In this document: positions 45,660 to 54,985 of the stretch, one piece after another | Numbering within the stretch: position 1 is the first letter of the stretch | Layout: each line of letters opens with the position of its first letter | NCBI GenBank assembly: GCA_020161615.1 | Contig: JAIUPD010000004.1 | Span: forward strand, 1-64,000 | Direction of reading: 5' to 3' | Length of the DNA: 64,000 bases | Origin: Pseudomonadota bacterium | Lineage (GTDB): Bacteria; Pseudomonadota; Alphaproteobacteria; Rhodobacterales; Rhodobacteraceae | Translations under genes and position numbers: made by a program | Notes under the pieces: generated by a model | Database searches by the model: none | The model's input: the letters and a program-made list of their open reading frames with translations, nothing else | What the model was told of the DNA's origin: nothing

Positions 45660-46922
45660 ATGCCGATCCTGGTGATGAAATTCGGCGGTACGTCGGTGGC
45701 CGATCTTGAGCGGATCGCCAATGTCGCCGACAAGGTCCGGCGCGAAGTCGAGCGGGGCTATCATGTCATCGTCATCGTCTCGGCCATGGCCGGAAAGACC
45801 AACGAACTGGTCAAATGGGTCAACGAGACCTCGGCCTTCTACGATGCGCGCGAATATGACGCGGTTGTCTCGTCGGGCGAGAATGTCACCGCCGGGCTGA
45901 TGGCGCTGCGCTTGCAGGAGATCGGCATTCCCGCCCGCTCGTGGCAGGGCTGGCAAGTGCCGATCAACACCACCTCGCAACATGGTTCGGCGCGTTTCGT
46001 GTCGATCCCGCGCACCAATATCGACGCGAAATTCGCCGAGGGCATGAAAGTGGCCGTGGTCGCGGGCTTCCAGGGCGTCAGCCCCGAGGGCCGGATCACC
46101 ACGCTGGGCCGGGGCGGCTCGGACACCACGGCCGTGGCCTTCGCCGCCGCCTTCGACGCGGAGCGCTGTGACATCTACACCGATGTCGACGGCATCTATA
46201 CCACCGACCCGCGCATCACCTCGAAGGCGCGCAAGCTGGACAAGATCAGCTACGAGGAAATGCTGGAACTCGCCTCGCTGGGCGCCAAGGTCCTGCAAAC
46301 CCGCTCGGTCGAGCTGGCCATGCGCTACAAGGTGCGCCTGCGCGTGCTGTCTTCGTTTGACGAAACCGATGAAACGTCCGGCACCCTGGTCTGTGACGAG
46401 GAGGAAATCATGGAATCGAAAGTCGTCTCTGGCGTCGCCCATTCGCGCGACGAGGCCAAGATCACCCTCTTCACCATCGAGGACCGCCCCGGCATCGCCG
46501 CCGCGATCTTCGGCCCGCTGGCCGAGGCGGGGGTGAACGTGGACATGATCGTCCAGAACATCAGCGAGAAGGATTATGACGAGGCCCATGCCGGCGCCGT
46601 CACCGACATGACCTTCTCGTGCCCGGTCGATCAGGTCGCCCGCGCCAAGAAGGCGATGGAAGACGCCAAGGCGGCCGGCAAGATCAACTATGACGAGCTG
46701 ATCATCGACACCGATGTCTCCAAGGTCTCGGTCGTCGGCATCGGCATGCGCAGCCATGCGGGCGTCGCGGCGAAGATGTTCAAGGCCCTCTCGGGCGAGA
46801 ACATCAACATCAAGGTCATCTCGACCTCCGAGATCAAGATTTCGGTGCTGATCGACCGTAAGTACATGGAACTGGCCGTCCAGACCCTGCACGACGCTTT
46901 CGCGCTGGATTCGGCGGTTTGA
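45660..46922 (+). CDS. lysC: Aspartate kinase
   Basis: A 420-residue aspartokinase: KFGGTSVADLERI at the start, the VVSSGENVTAGLMA segment, GRGGSDTTAVAFAAAF, and two C-terminal ACT domains (about 265-340 and 345-418) for lysine/threonine feedback. ATG 45660 is chosen over a GTG at 45654; both are near GGGGG. It is followed by a terminator-like hairpin and then ptsP, an order typical for Rhodobacterales. Confidence 0.95.
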   Translation: MPILVMKFGGTSVADLERIANVADKVRREVERGYHVIVIVSAMAGKTNELVKWVNETSAFYDAREYDAVVSSGENVTAGLMALRLQEIGIPARSWQGWQVPINTTSQHGSARFVSIPRTNIDAKFAEGMKVAVVAGFQGVSPEGRITTLGRGGSDTTAVAFAAAFDAERCDIYTDVDGIYTTDPRITSKARKLDKISYEEMLELASLGAKVLQTRSVELAMRYKVRLRVLSSFDETDETSGTLVCDEEEIMESKVVSGVAHSRDEAKITLFTIEDRPGIAAAIFGPLAEAGVNVDMIVQNISEKDYDEAHAGAVTDMTFSCPVDQVARAKKAMEDAKAAGKINYDELIIDTDVSKVSVVGIGMRSHAGVAAKMFKALSGENINIKVISTSEIKISVLIDRKYMELAVQTLHDAFALDSAV

Positions 46923-46928
46923 CGGGTC

Positions 46929-46979
46929 GCGGGCGCGCCGCCGGGGCGCCCGCCTGCAATTTTGGCAAGAAAAATACTC
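46929..46979 (+). terminator. lysC terminator overlapping a GAGTATTTTT element (copy D)
   Basis: GCGGGCGC (46929-46936) and GCGCCCGC (46946-46953) form a stem with a 9-base loop, then CTGCAATTTTGG. The sequence 46957-46979, read on the minus strand, is GAGTATTTTTCTTGCCAAAATTG, a relative of the tail of copies A-C. So the U-tract of the terminator and the dispersed element coincide here. Confidence 0.55.
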
Positions 46980-47081
46980 AATGCGGTGGCAGGCTTCGCT
47001 GCCGCAAAGGCATTTCCTATCCGCTGTGAGTTGATCTAAGGTTGGCTCGCCACCCCGACATTGAACAGGACAGCCCCTCTG

Positions 47082-49331
47082 ATGCAGGACCGTAGCGAAA
47101 GCGAAAGCCGCCGCCTGCTGCGCCGATTGCGCGACACCCTGGCCGAGCCGGTCCGGGGGCAGGAGCGGCTGGACAGCATCGTCGGGCTGATCTCGGAATC
47201 GATGGGCACCGATGTGTGCTCGATCTACCTGTTCCGCGACCGCGAGACGCTGGAACTTTGCGCCACGCGGGGGCTCAACCCGGAATCGGTGCACCGCACC
47301 CGCATGCGGCTGGGCGAGGGTCTGGTCGGCCGCGTGGCCCGCACCGCCACCGCCGTGAACACCGCCGATGCCCCGAACGAGCGCGGCTTCCGCTATATGC
47401 CGGAAACGGGGGAAGAGATCTTTTCCAGCTTCCTTGGCGTGCCGATTCAGCGGCTTGGCGAGAAGCTGGGCGTGCTGGTCGTGCAGTCGAAAGAGGCGCG
47501 CGCCTATTCCGATGATGAGATCTATGCGCTGGACGTGACCGCCATGGTCCTGGCCGAGATGACCGAACTCGGTGCCTTCACCAGCGAGGACACGCCCATC
47601 GCCCGGCCGCACAAGCATCCGGTGATGATCCGCGCCGGCTCGGGGCAGGAGGGCACGGCCGAGGGGCAGGTCTGGCTGCACGAGCCGCGGGTGGTGGTGA
47701 CCAATCTGGTGAACGACGACCCGGTGGCCGAGGTCGAGCGGCTGCGGCAGGGGGTTGAGCGGCTGCGCGTCTCGGTCAACGACCTGATGGAGACCGCGGC
47801 GACCAACGACAAGGAGCACCGTGAGGTGCTGGAAGCCTACCGCATGTTCGCCAATTCGCGCGGGTGGCTGCGCCGGATGGAGCAATCCATCGAAAGCGGG
47901 TTGTCCGCCGAGGCGGCGGTGGAAAAAGAGCAATCCGAGGCCCGCGCCCGCCTGCAGCAGGTGCCCGACCCCTATCTGCGCGAGCGGCTGCACGATCTGG
48001 ACGACCTGTCCAACCGACTGCTGCGCATCCTGACCGGCCAGGGCCGCGATACCGGCGCCACCCTGCCGGACCGCCCGATTCTGGTCGCGCGCAACATCGG
48101 ACCGGGTGAATTGCTGGAATACGGGCGCATGCTGAGAGGCGTGGTGCTGGAAGAGGGCTCGGTCGGCTCGCATGCCGCGGTCGTCGCCCGGGCGCTGGCG
48201 ATCCCGCTGGTGGTGCATGCCGAAAGCGTCACGACCGAGGCGCTGAACGGCGACACGATCATCGTCGACGGGGACGAGGGCGTCGTCCATCTGCGCCCCG
48301 ACGAAAGCGTGGCCGCCGCCTATCGCGACAAGATCGTCATGCAGACGGCCGCGGCGGAACGCTACGCCGCGCTGCGCGATCTGCCGGCGGTGGCGCGCTG
48401 CGGCAGCCGGGTGCGGCTGATGATGAATGCCGGCATCATGGCCGATCTGCCCTCGCTCAGCGGCTCCGGTGCCGAGGGGGTGGGGCTCTTCCGCACCGAA
48501 CTCCAGTTCCTGCTGCGAAACTCGATGCCGCGCCGGTCGGATCTGGCCGCGCTCTATGCGCGCGTGTTGAAGGCCGCCGACGGCCGCCGCGTTGCGTTCC
48601 GCACGCTGGACATCGGGTCGGACAAGGTGATGCCCTACATGAACCGGCCCGAGGAGCCGAACCCCGCGATGGGCTGGCGGGCGGTCCGGGTGGGTCTGGA
48701 CAAGAAGGGCGTCATGCGGATGCAGTTGCAGGCGCTGATCCGCGCCTCGAACGGGCGCCCGCTGACGGTGATGTTCCCGCTGGTGGCGGAGATGTCGGAA
48801 TTCGCCGAAGCCCGCGACCTGCTCATGCGGGAAATCGAGCGCGAGCGGCACCTGGGCCATCCGCTGCCCGCCACGGTCGAGGTCGGCGCCATGCTGGAAA
48901 CGCCCAGCCTCGCCTTCGCGCCGGATGCGTTCTTCAAGCTGGCCGATTTCGTCTCGATCGGCGGCAACGACCTCAAGCAGTTCTTCTACGCCGCCGACCG
49001 CGAGAACGAGCTGGTGCGGCGCCGCTATGACACGCTGTCGCTCAGCTTCATCACCTTCATCCAGAAGATCGTGAAGCGTTGCGAGGACAACGATTGCGCG
49101 CTCAGCTTCTGCGGCGAGGACGCCGGGCGCCCGGTCGAGGCCCTGGCCTTCCTCGGCGCCGGGATCCGCTCGCTGTCGATGAGGCCCGCGGCCATCGGCC
49201 CGGTCAAGGACCTGATCCGCCGCGCCGATCTGTCCGAGGTGGCGGCGCTGATCGAAGAAGCCAAGGACCGCGGCGAGGAACGCCTGCGGCCGCTGCTGCT
49301 CAATTACATCCGCGGGCTGCCTGCCGTCTGA
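47082..49331 (+). CDS. ptsP: PEP-protein phosphotransferase with GAF domain (EI-Ntr)
   Basis: A 749-residue protein. An N-terminal GAF domain (about 20-165) precedes the EI core. The phosphorylated His is His364 in GSVGSHAAVVARALAIP, the second signature is VGLFRTELQFL, and the active Cys677 is in FCGEDAGRP. It starts the nitrogen-related PTS chain (PtsP to NPr to EIIANtr). ATG 47082 has AGGA upstream; a TTG at 47061 has no site. No ptsH or ptsN is nearby. Confidence 0.92.
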   Translation: MQDRSESESRRLLRRLRDTLAEPVRGQERLDSIVGLISESMGTDVCSIYLFRDRETLELCATRGLNPESVHRTRMRLGEGLVGRVARTATAVNTADAPNERGFRYMPETGEEIFSSFLGVPIQRLGEKLGVLVVQSKEARAYSDDEIYALDVTAMVLAEMTELGAFTSEDTPIARPHKHPVMIRAGSGQEGTAEGQVWLHEPRVVVTNLVNDDPVAEVERLRQGVERLRVSVNDLMETAATNDKEHREVLEAYRMFANSRGWLRRMEQSIESGLSAEAAVEKEQSEARARLQQVPDPYLRERLHDLDDLSNRLLRILTGQGRDTGATLPDRPILVARNIGPGELLEYGRMLRGVVLEEGSVGSHAAVVARALAIPLVVHAESVTTEALNGDTIIVDGDEGVVHLRPDESVAAAYRDKIVMQTAAAERYAALRDLPAVARCGSRVRLMMNAGIMADLPSLSGSGAEGVGLFRTELQFLLRNSMPRRSDLAALYARVLKAADGRRVAFRTLDIGSDKVMPYMNRPEEPNPAMGWRAVRVGLDKKGVMRMQLQALIRASNGRPLTVMFPLVAEMSEFAEARDLLMREIERERHLGHPLPATVEVGAMLETPSLAFAPDAFFKLADFVSIGGNDLKQFFYAADRENELVRRRYDTLSLSFITFIQKIVKRCEDNDCALSFCGEDAGRPVEALAFLGAGIRSLSMRPAAIGPVKDLIRRADLSEVAALIEEAKDRGEERLRPLLLNYIRGLPAV

Positions 49332-49334
49332 CAC

Positions 49335-50003
49335 TCAGCCGTGGTGGCGGACCATGCCCTCCAGCCCCTCGCGGTCGGTGCGGGCGGCGTTGGCGGGATG
49401 AGACGGATCCTCGTGCCCGAAGGCGATCCCGACCATCAGCTGATCGCCCCTTTCCAGCCCGAGCTCCTCGCGCAGGACATCGGGATAGAGCGAGAGCGCG
49501 CCCTGCGCCACGCTGCCCAGCCCGTGCGCGGTCAGCGCCAGCAGGAAGGTCTGCACGAAGCCGCCCAGATCCGCCGCCTCGCGCGTGCCGAAGCCCGCAG
49601 GCAGGAAGACGAAGGCAGCATGCGGCGCGCCAAAGGCGTCGAGGTTGCGCAGGAAGGCCGCCGTGCGCCCCGGCATGTCGTCGCGCGCGATCCCCATCGC
49701 CCCGTAAAGCGCCTTGGCCGAGCCTACCTGCCGGTCGCGGAAGATGCCACGATAGGCCGTGTCCATCGGCACGTCGGGATGCGCCTTGCCGCTTTGGGCA
49801 TGGGCGATCATCGCCTGCCCCAGCGACCGGAGTTTTGCGCCCGACACCAGCTCGATCCGCCAAGGCTGCACGTTGCAATTGGACGGCGCCCAGAGCGCGG
49901 TCTGCAAGGCGGCCTCGATCACCCGGGGATCGACCGGATCGGGCAGATAGCCGCGGACCGAGCGGCGGGTGCGGACCAGGCGGTCGAAATCGTCGGGCGT
50001 CAT
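49335..50003 (-). CDS. Nitroreductase-family FMN oxidoreductase
   Basis: A 222-residue protein with RTRRSVRGYLPDPV, the FMN-binding ALWAPSNCNVQPWRIELV (quoted in full as family core), and AQGALSLYPDVLREELGL near the C-terminus. It is of the larger nitroreductase type, probably NADPH dependent. The last codons converge on ptsP with 3 bp between stops. The in vivo substrate is unknown. Confidence 0.85.
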   Translation of the reverse strand: MTPDDFDRLVRTRRSVRGYLPDPVDPRVIEAALQTALWAPSNCNVQPWRIELVSGAKLRSLGQAMIAHAQSGKAHPDVPMDTAYRGIFRDRQVGSAKALYGAMGIARDDMPGRTAAFLRNLDAFGAPHAAFVFLPAGFGTREAADLGGFVQTFLLALTAHGLGSVAQGALSLYPDVLREELGLERGDQLMVGIAFGHEDPSHPANAARTDREGLEGMVRHHG

Positions 50004-50138
50004 GCGGGCCTCCTCCGGCGTAGGGGCCTTTCATGGCCCGGCCGCGTCCGGGTTTCAACCCGCATCGCGCCCCTCTTGCGGGCGTGCCGCCGCCGTGGAA
50101 GAGAGGCAGCCTGAACCCCAGACGGAGCCCTGCCTGCC

Positions 50139-50498
50139 ATGACCGACACCGCCTCGAAAACCATCACCCGCCTCGAATCCGGCCGCCGCATGAGCGAAGC
50201 CGTGGTGCGCGGCGACATGATCTATCTCGCCGGTCAGGTTGGCGAGGGCGCCAGCGTGACCGAGCAATGCCAGAGCGCGCTGGCCCAAGTGGACCGCCTG
50301 CTGGCGCTGGCTGGCTCCAGCAAGGCCAATATCCTGACCACCCAGATCTGGCTGGCCGACATCAACGATTTCGCCGAGATGAACGCCGTCTGGGACGCCT
50401 GGGTCGATCAGGCCAACCCGCCCGCCCGCGCCACCGGCGAGGCGAAGCTGGCGACCCCGGCCTACAAGGTCGAGTTCATCGTCACCGCCTGCCGCTGA
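50139..50498 (+). CDS. RidA-family (YjgF/YER057c/UK114) protein
   Basis: A 119-residue RidA-like protein. It has the segment YLAGQVGEGASVTEQCQSALAQ, the conserved Q-I-W-L-A-D-I-N-D-F and an Arg in NPPARATGEAKLATPAYKVEF. The Arg that binds the enamine carboxylate is present, so deaminase activity on imines is possible. The last six codons overlap the convergent GNAT gene (17 bp). Confidence 0.85.
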   Translation: MTDTASKTITRLESGRRMSEAVVRGDMIYLAGQVGEGASVTEQCQSALAQVDRLLALAGSSKANILTTQIWLADINDFAEMNAVWDAWVDQANPPARATGEAKLATPAYKVEFIVTACR

Positions 50499-51021
50499 GG
50501 TCCCAGGCCACCAGCACCATAAGTGACCGCCAGAGCGGGCCGGGGTCGGTGAAATCCGCCACCTCGCGCCCGCCGGTATCGGCGTAGAACAGCCGCGCGG
50601 CGTAGTTTTGGCGCACCACGCCCAAGGCCCCGGTGGCGCAGCCCTGCGCCGCCAGCGCCTCCAGCGCCGTCTCCAGCAGGCGCTGCCCCAGCCCCTGCCG
50701 CCGCGCCCCCGGCGCGACATAGAGGTGCTTGATCTCGCCCACCGGCCCGGGCTGCGCGGCAAAGGCCGCATCCTCGCCGGGCGGGCCAATGGCGACCAGG
50801 CCCGCCAGCCCCTCGTCCCCCTCGACCAGCCAGGCACCGCGCGCGGGATCGGCCAGCGCCGCCTCCCATCCGCGCCGGCGATGCGCGACATCGAGCCGCG
50901 CCGCGGCCTCGGCCGGGGCGAGCCCCTCGTAGGTGGTTTGCCAGACGGCGTGATGCAGCGCCGCCAGGGCGGGGGCATCGGCCGGCACGGCCCTGCGCAA
51001 AGTGCGTGTTTGCATGGTCAT
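50482..51021 (-). CDS. GNAT N-acetyltransferase
   Basis: A 179-residue GNAT protein with RRAVPADAPALAALHHAVW at the start and the acetyl-CoA site VAPGARRQGLGQRLLETAL. The substrate is unknown. ATG 51021 has AAGGA seven bases upstream and is chosen over ATG 51015. It is single and converges with the RidA-like gene. Confidence 0.83.
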   Translation of the reverse strand: MTMQTRTLRRAVPADAPALAALHHAVWQTTYEGLAPAEAAARLDVAHRRRGWEAALADPARGAWLVEGDEGLAGLVAIGPPGEDAAFAAQPGPVGEIKHLYVAPGARRQGLGQRLLETALEALAAQGCATGALGVVRQNYAARLFYADTGGREVADFTDPGPLWRSLMVLVAWDLSGRR

Positions 51022-51125
51022 GCGCTATCCTTGCCGCGCCCGCCTGCCGCATGCAAGATCGGCGACGGAACCACGCGCTTCTGCCGTTCAACACTCAGGG
51101 AGCGTTCATTAACAGGGGTTTATCC

Positions 51126-51611
51126 ATGTCCGCCGCCGTCGAGAGGTATTCGCGCGCTCAGGTCGTCCTGCATTGGGCCACGCTGGCGCTGCTCTTGGTC
51201 AGTTTCATCAGCCATGAGGGAATGAAGGACGCCTGGCGCGCGCTGCGTCAGGGGGGCGAGGCCGCCGCCGCCGGGCTCGGCTCGCAGGTCCATGTCTGGG
51301 TCGGTGTCGCGGTGCTGGCGCTGACGCTGATCCGGCTGGTGCTGCGCGTGACTCAGGGCGCGCCGCAGCCGGTGGCGGGGCAATCGCCGCTGCTGACGGT
51401 GGCCTCGTCCATCGTGCACGGGCTGCTCTATCTGGTCCTGCTGGCGATCCCGGCGACCGGCATCGCGGCCTGGTTCGGCGGCATCACCGATCTGGGCGAG
51501 GTGCATGAAGTGCTCTTCAATCTGGCGCTTCTGCTGGTCGCGGGTCATATCGGCGCGGCGCTTTTCCACCAGTTCGTGCTGAAAGACCGCCTGCTGGCGC
51601 GGATGCGCTGA
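51126..51611 (+). CDS. Cytochrome b561
   Basis: A 161-residue membrane protein with four hydrophobic helices and paired histidines: His near RAQVVLHWATLALL and FISHEGM, then SSIVHGLLYLVL and VAGHIGAALFHQFVL. These coordinate two hemes b. It moves electrons from quinol across the membrane. The start at 51126 has AGGGG. Its stop overlaps the next start as TGATG. Confidence 0.86.
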   Translation: MSAAVERYSRAQVVLHWATLALLLVSFISHEGMKDAWRALRQGGEAAAAGLGSQVHVWVGVAVLALTLIRLVLRVTQGAPQPVAGQSPLLTVASSIVHGLLYLVLLAIPATGIAAWFGGITDLGEVHEVLFNLALLLVAGHIGAALFHQFVLKDRLLARMR

Positions 51612-52339
51612 TGGCGGGCGCGCGGCTCGGGTTCCTCGGCACCGGCACCATCGCTCAGGCGGTGGTGCGCGGCCTTGCCGGTCAGGGCGCGCGGATCCTG
51701 GTGTCCCGCCGGTCCGAGGCCGTCTCGGCCGCGCTGGCGGCTGAACTGCCCGAGGTCACGGTGGCCGACAATCAGGCGGTGGTGGACGGCAGCGACGTGA
51801 TCTTCATCGCGCTGCTGCCCGGGGTGGTGGCAGAGGTCCTGCCATCGCTGCGCTTCCGCCCGGATCAGCAGGTGATCTCCTTCGCCGCCGGGTTGTCGCT
51901 GTCCGATCTGGCCCCGCTCATCGCCCCGGCCCGTGCCGCCGCCCTCATGCTGCCCTTCCCCGGCATCGCCCGGGGGGGCTCGCCGGTGCTGGCGCAGGGC
52001 GATGTCGCGCTGGTCGAGCGGTTTTTCGGCGCCCGCAACCGCATCTTCCCGGTGGAGACCGAGGCGCAGATGGACGCGCTGCTCTGCGCGCAGGCGGTGC
52101 TCTCGCCCGCCCTTAGGCTGGTCGAGGAGGCGGGGCAATGGCTTGACGGCAAGGGCGTTACGGGCGGCGAGGATTTCCTGCGGCTGCTGGTCGGCTCCAC
52201 CCTCACCGGGCAGGATTGCGGGAAGGCGCTGACCGCGCTGGATACGCCCGGCGGCTATAACCAGCGGCTGCGCCAGCATATGGACGCGGCTGGTATGGCC
52301 GAGGCGTTGCAGGACGGGCTGGACCGGCTGGCCCGCTAG
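51611..52339 (+). CDS. Pyrroline-5-carboxylate reductase-like protein
   Basis: A 242-residue protein with the NADP-binding GFLGTGTIAQAVVRGL and ProC-type segments VISFAAGLSLSDL and PFPGIARGGSPVL. The conserved ProC C-terminus (TSPGGTT) is replaced by TALDTPGGYNQRLRQ, and it is shorter than E. coli ProC, so a related imine reductase rather than ProC is possible. It is coupled to the cytochrome b561 gene by TGATG. Confidence 0.78.
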   Translation: MAGARLGFLGTGTIAQAVVRGLAGQGARILVSRRSEAVSAALAAELPEVTVADNQAVVDGSDVIFIALLPGVVAEVLPSLRFRPDQQVISFAAGLSLSDLAPLIAPARAAALMLPFPGIARGGSPVLAQGDVALVERFFGARNRIFPVETEAQMDALLCAQAVLSPALRLVEEAGQWLDGKGVTGGEDFLRLLVGSTLTGQDCGKALTALDTPGGYNQRLRQHMDAAGMAEALQDGLDRLAR

Positions 52340-52342
52340 GCC

Positions 52343-53569
52343 TCAGATCGCCTCGCCCTGCATGAGCCGGGGCTCGGCGGCGTTCAGCCCGGCCGCCTCG
52401 CGGATGAAATGGCGGCGCAGGCCCGGCAGCGCATTGACCGCGCCCAGCCCCAGACCCCGCACCGCCGCCAGCAGCGGATTGCCGTTCGAGAACAGGCGGT
52501 TGACCGCATCCATCCCCAGCGCCATCCGCGTGACGTCGAACCGCCGCCAGTCCTGATAGCGCTCCAGCACATCGGGCGCGGCGATATCCTCGCCCCGGCG
52601 GTTCGCCTCGATCAGCACCTCGGCCAAAGCCGCCACATCGCGCAGGCCCAGGTTCAGCCCTTGCCCGGCAATCGGATGCACGCCATGCGCCGCATCCCCT
52701 ACCAGCGCCAGCCGTTCCGCGACGAACCGCTCGGCAATCGTCAGCCGCAGGGGATAGGCGAAGCGCTTGCCCTCCAGCCCGATCTCGCCCAGGAAATTGC
52801 CAAAGCGCGGCCGCAGCACTTCCAGATAGCCCGCGTCATCGAGGGACTGGATCGCCTCGGCGGTCGCCCTGCGTTCGCTCCAGACGATGGAGGAACGGTT
52901 GCCGGGCAAGGGCAGGATCGCCAGCGGCCCCGGCGGCATGAAGAATTGATGCGCGATCCCGTTGTGCGGTTTTTCATGGGCGATGGCGCAGACCAGCGCC
53001 GTCTGCCCGTAATCATGCCCCCAGCGCTTGATCCCCGCGCGCTTGGCCACCGCCGACTCCCGTCCGTCGCAGCCGACCAGCACGCGGCCGCGCAGCACCC
53101 GCCCATCGGCCAGCGTGACCGAGGCGCCCGCAGGCCCGGTTTCCTGTCCGACGACCTGCGCGCCCGAATGCAGGGTGATCCCCGGTTCGGCCTGCATCGC
53201 GTCGAGGAAGGCGGCATAGAGGAACCGGTCCTCGACCATCTGGCCCATCGCGCCCTCTTCGATCTCGGCCGCGTCGAAGCCCAAGAACAGCGGCGAGGCG
53301 CCTTGTCCCGCCTGCCCCTGCGAGGCGCGGATGCCGAGGATGGGCTGCGCCTTGTCCCTGAGCCCCCGCCAGAGCCCCAGCGCCTTAAGGATGCGGACCG
53401 AGGCCAGCGCCAGCGCATAGGCCCGGCCGTCGAAATGGTCCTCGGCCCGGGACCCTGCGGGGCGGGCGTCGATCACGGCGACGCTGAGCCCCCCCTTGGC
53501 CAGAGCCAGAGCCAGGGCGGGGCCGTTCAGCCCGCCGCCCGCGATCAGGATATCGGCGTCGTGTTCCAT
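52343..53569 (-). CDS. UbiH/UbiF/COQ6-family FAD monooxygenase
   Basis: A 408-residue flavoprotein. The FAD dinucleotide site is ILIAGGGLNGPALALALA, the second motif GCDGRESAVAKRAGI, and the third GDAAHGVHPIAGQGLNLGLRD. The family hydroxylates ubiquinone precursors. Which ring position is hydroxylated cannot be read from the sequence. It is a single gene converging with the ProC-like gene. Confidence 0.88.
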   Translation of the reverse strand: MEHDADILIAGGGLNGPALALALAKGGLSVAVIDARPAGSRAEDHFDGRAYALALASVRILKALGLWRGLRDKAQPILGIRASQGQAGQGASPLFLGFDAAEIEEGAMGQMVEDRFLYAAFLDAMQAEPGITLHSGAQVVGQETGPAGASVTLADGRVLRGRVLVGCDGRESAVAKRAGIKRWGHDYGQTALVCAIAHEKPHNGIAHQFFMPPGPLAILPLPGNRSSIVWSERRATAEAIQSLDDAGYLEVLRPRFGNFLGEIGLEGKRFAYPLRLTIAERFVAERLALVGDAAHGVHPIAGQGLNLGLRDVAALAEVLIEANRRGEDIAAPDVLERYQDWRRFDVTRMALGMDAVNRLFSNGNPLLAAVRGLGLGAVNALPGLRRHFIREAAGLNAAEPRLMQGEAI

Positions 53570-53650
53570 GGCCGCAAACTAGCCGGATACGCGGGATTGT
53601 CCATGCGACGCGCGCGCGCTAGCGTCGGCGCGCAAGGTCAGGGGGTCGGG

Positions 53651-54985
53651 ATGAGCGAAGAATGGCGGGCCATGAGCGCGGCCGCACTGGGGCGCGGGAT
53701 CGAGGCGGGCGAGATCTGCCCGGTCGAGCTGACCGAGGCCTATCTCGAGGCCATCGATGCCCATCCCTGGCGCGACCGGATCTATGCCCGCACCATGCGG
53801 CTGCACGCGCTGGAAATCGCCGCCGCCGCGCGCGGGCGGGCCAAGCTGGGGCAGCGCCGGGGGCCGCTGGACGGGGTGCCGGTCAGCTGGAAGGACCTGT
53901 TCGACACCGCGGGCGTGGCCACTGAATCGGGCAGCCTGCTGCTGAAGGGCCGCACGCCCCGCCATGACGGGCTGGTGGTCGAACGTCTGACCCGCGCGGG
54001 CCTGCCGCCCCTGGGCAAGACGCATATGACGGAACTCGCGTTCTCGGGGCTGGGGCTGAACCCGGTCACCGCGACGCCGCCCAACATCCACGATCCCGAA
54101 AAGGCACCGGGCGGCTCGTCCTCGGGCGCGGCGGCCTCGGTCGCCTGGGGGCTGGCGCCGCTGGCCATCGGCTCGGACACCGGCGGCTCGGTGCGCCTGC
54201 CCTCGGCCTGGAACGATCTTGTGGGGTTGAAGACCACGGCGGGCCGCATCCCGCTGACCGGCGCCGTGCCGCTGGCCGAGAAATTCGACACGATCGGCCC
54301 GCTGGCGAAAACGGTCGAGGATGCGGCACTGGCCTTTGCGCTGCTTGACGCCTCGCCCGTGCCGGATCTGCGCGGCGCCACGCTCTCGGGCGCGCGGCTG
54401 CTGGTGCTGGAGACGGTCGCTTTCGACGACATCCATGCCGCCCCGGCCCAGGGTTTCGACCGGGCGCTGCAGGCTTTCGGGGCCGCGGGCGCCCGCATCG
54501 ACCACGCCCAGATCCCGGCGGTGGCCGAGGCGATGGCCATGGCCGGGATCCTCTTCGCCGCGGAATGCTATGGCATCTGGGGCGAGGCGATCGAGGCCAA
54601 CCCGGACGTCATGTTCGCCCCGGTCCGCGACCGCTTCCGCGCGGGCGGCACCTTCAAGGCGCATGAATATGTCGCGGCCTGGCGGCGGCTGGAGGCGCTG
54701 CGGCGCGACTGGACAGTGGCGGTCTCGGGCTATGACGCGGTGCTGATCCCGACCGTGCCGACCCTGCCGCAACGGATCGACGACCTGCTGGCCGACCCGG
54801 CCTTCTTCGCGGCCGAGAATCTGATGGCGCTCAGGAACACGCGGATCGGCAATCTGATGGGGCTCTGCGCGCTGACCCTGCCCACGGGGGTGCCCTCGAC
54901 CGGGGTGATGCTGATGGCGGGACCGGGACAGGAGGCGCGGCTGCTCAGGCTGGGGGCGGCGGCAGAGGCCACGCTGGCGGCGTGA
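53651..54985 (+). CDS. Amidase (amidase signature family)
   Basis: A 444-residue amidase. The catalytic triad is Lys81 (SWKDLFD), the cis-Ser in GGSSSG (156-158) and Ser180 (SDTGGSVRLP). AS enzymes hydrolyse amides or transamidate; the substrate is not known. No gatB or gatC is adjacent, so it is not GatA of the amidotransferase by context. The 3' end overlaps the opposite-strand pseudouridine synthase gene by 41 bp. The frame extends far upstream but the gene starts after the UbiH-like gene. Confidence 0.87.
   Translation: MSEEWRAMSAAALGRGIEAGEICPVELTEAYLEAIDAHPWRDRIYARTMRLHALEIAAAARGRAKLGQRRGPLDGVPVSWKDLFDTAGVATESGSLLLKGRTPRHDGLVVERLTRAGLPPLGKTHMTELAFSGLGLNPVTATPPNIHDPEKAPGGSSSGAAASVAWGLAPLAIGSDTGGSVRLPSAWNDLVGLKTTAGRIPLTGAVPLAEKFDTIGPLAKTVEDAALAFALLDASPVPDLRGATLSGARLLVLETVAFDDIHAAPAQGFDRALQAFGAAGARIDHAQIPAVAEAMAMAGILFAAECYGIWGEAIEANPDVMFAPVRDRFRAGGTFKAHEYVAAWRRLEALRRDWTVAVSGYDAVLIPTVPTLPQRIDDLLADPAFFAAENLMALRNTRIGNLMGLCALTLPTGVPSTGVMLMAGPGQEARLLRLGAAAEATLAA

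Noticed and set aside
45402-49334. 1310-residue open frame on the minus strand
   Set aside because: It is antisense to lysC and ptsP, is rich in Arg, Gly, His and Gln, and has no motif. Long antisense frames are usual in high-GC sequence.
52409-53650. Long plus-strand frame upstream of the amidase
   Set aside because: The part before 53651 is antisense to the UbiH-like gene and has no coding character; the amidase begins at its family N-terminus.
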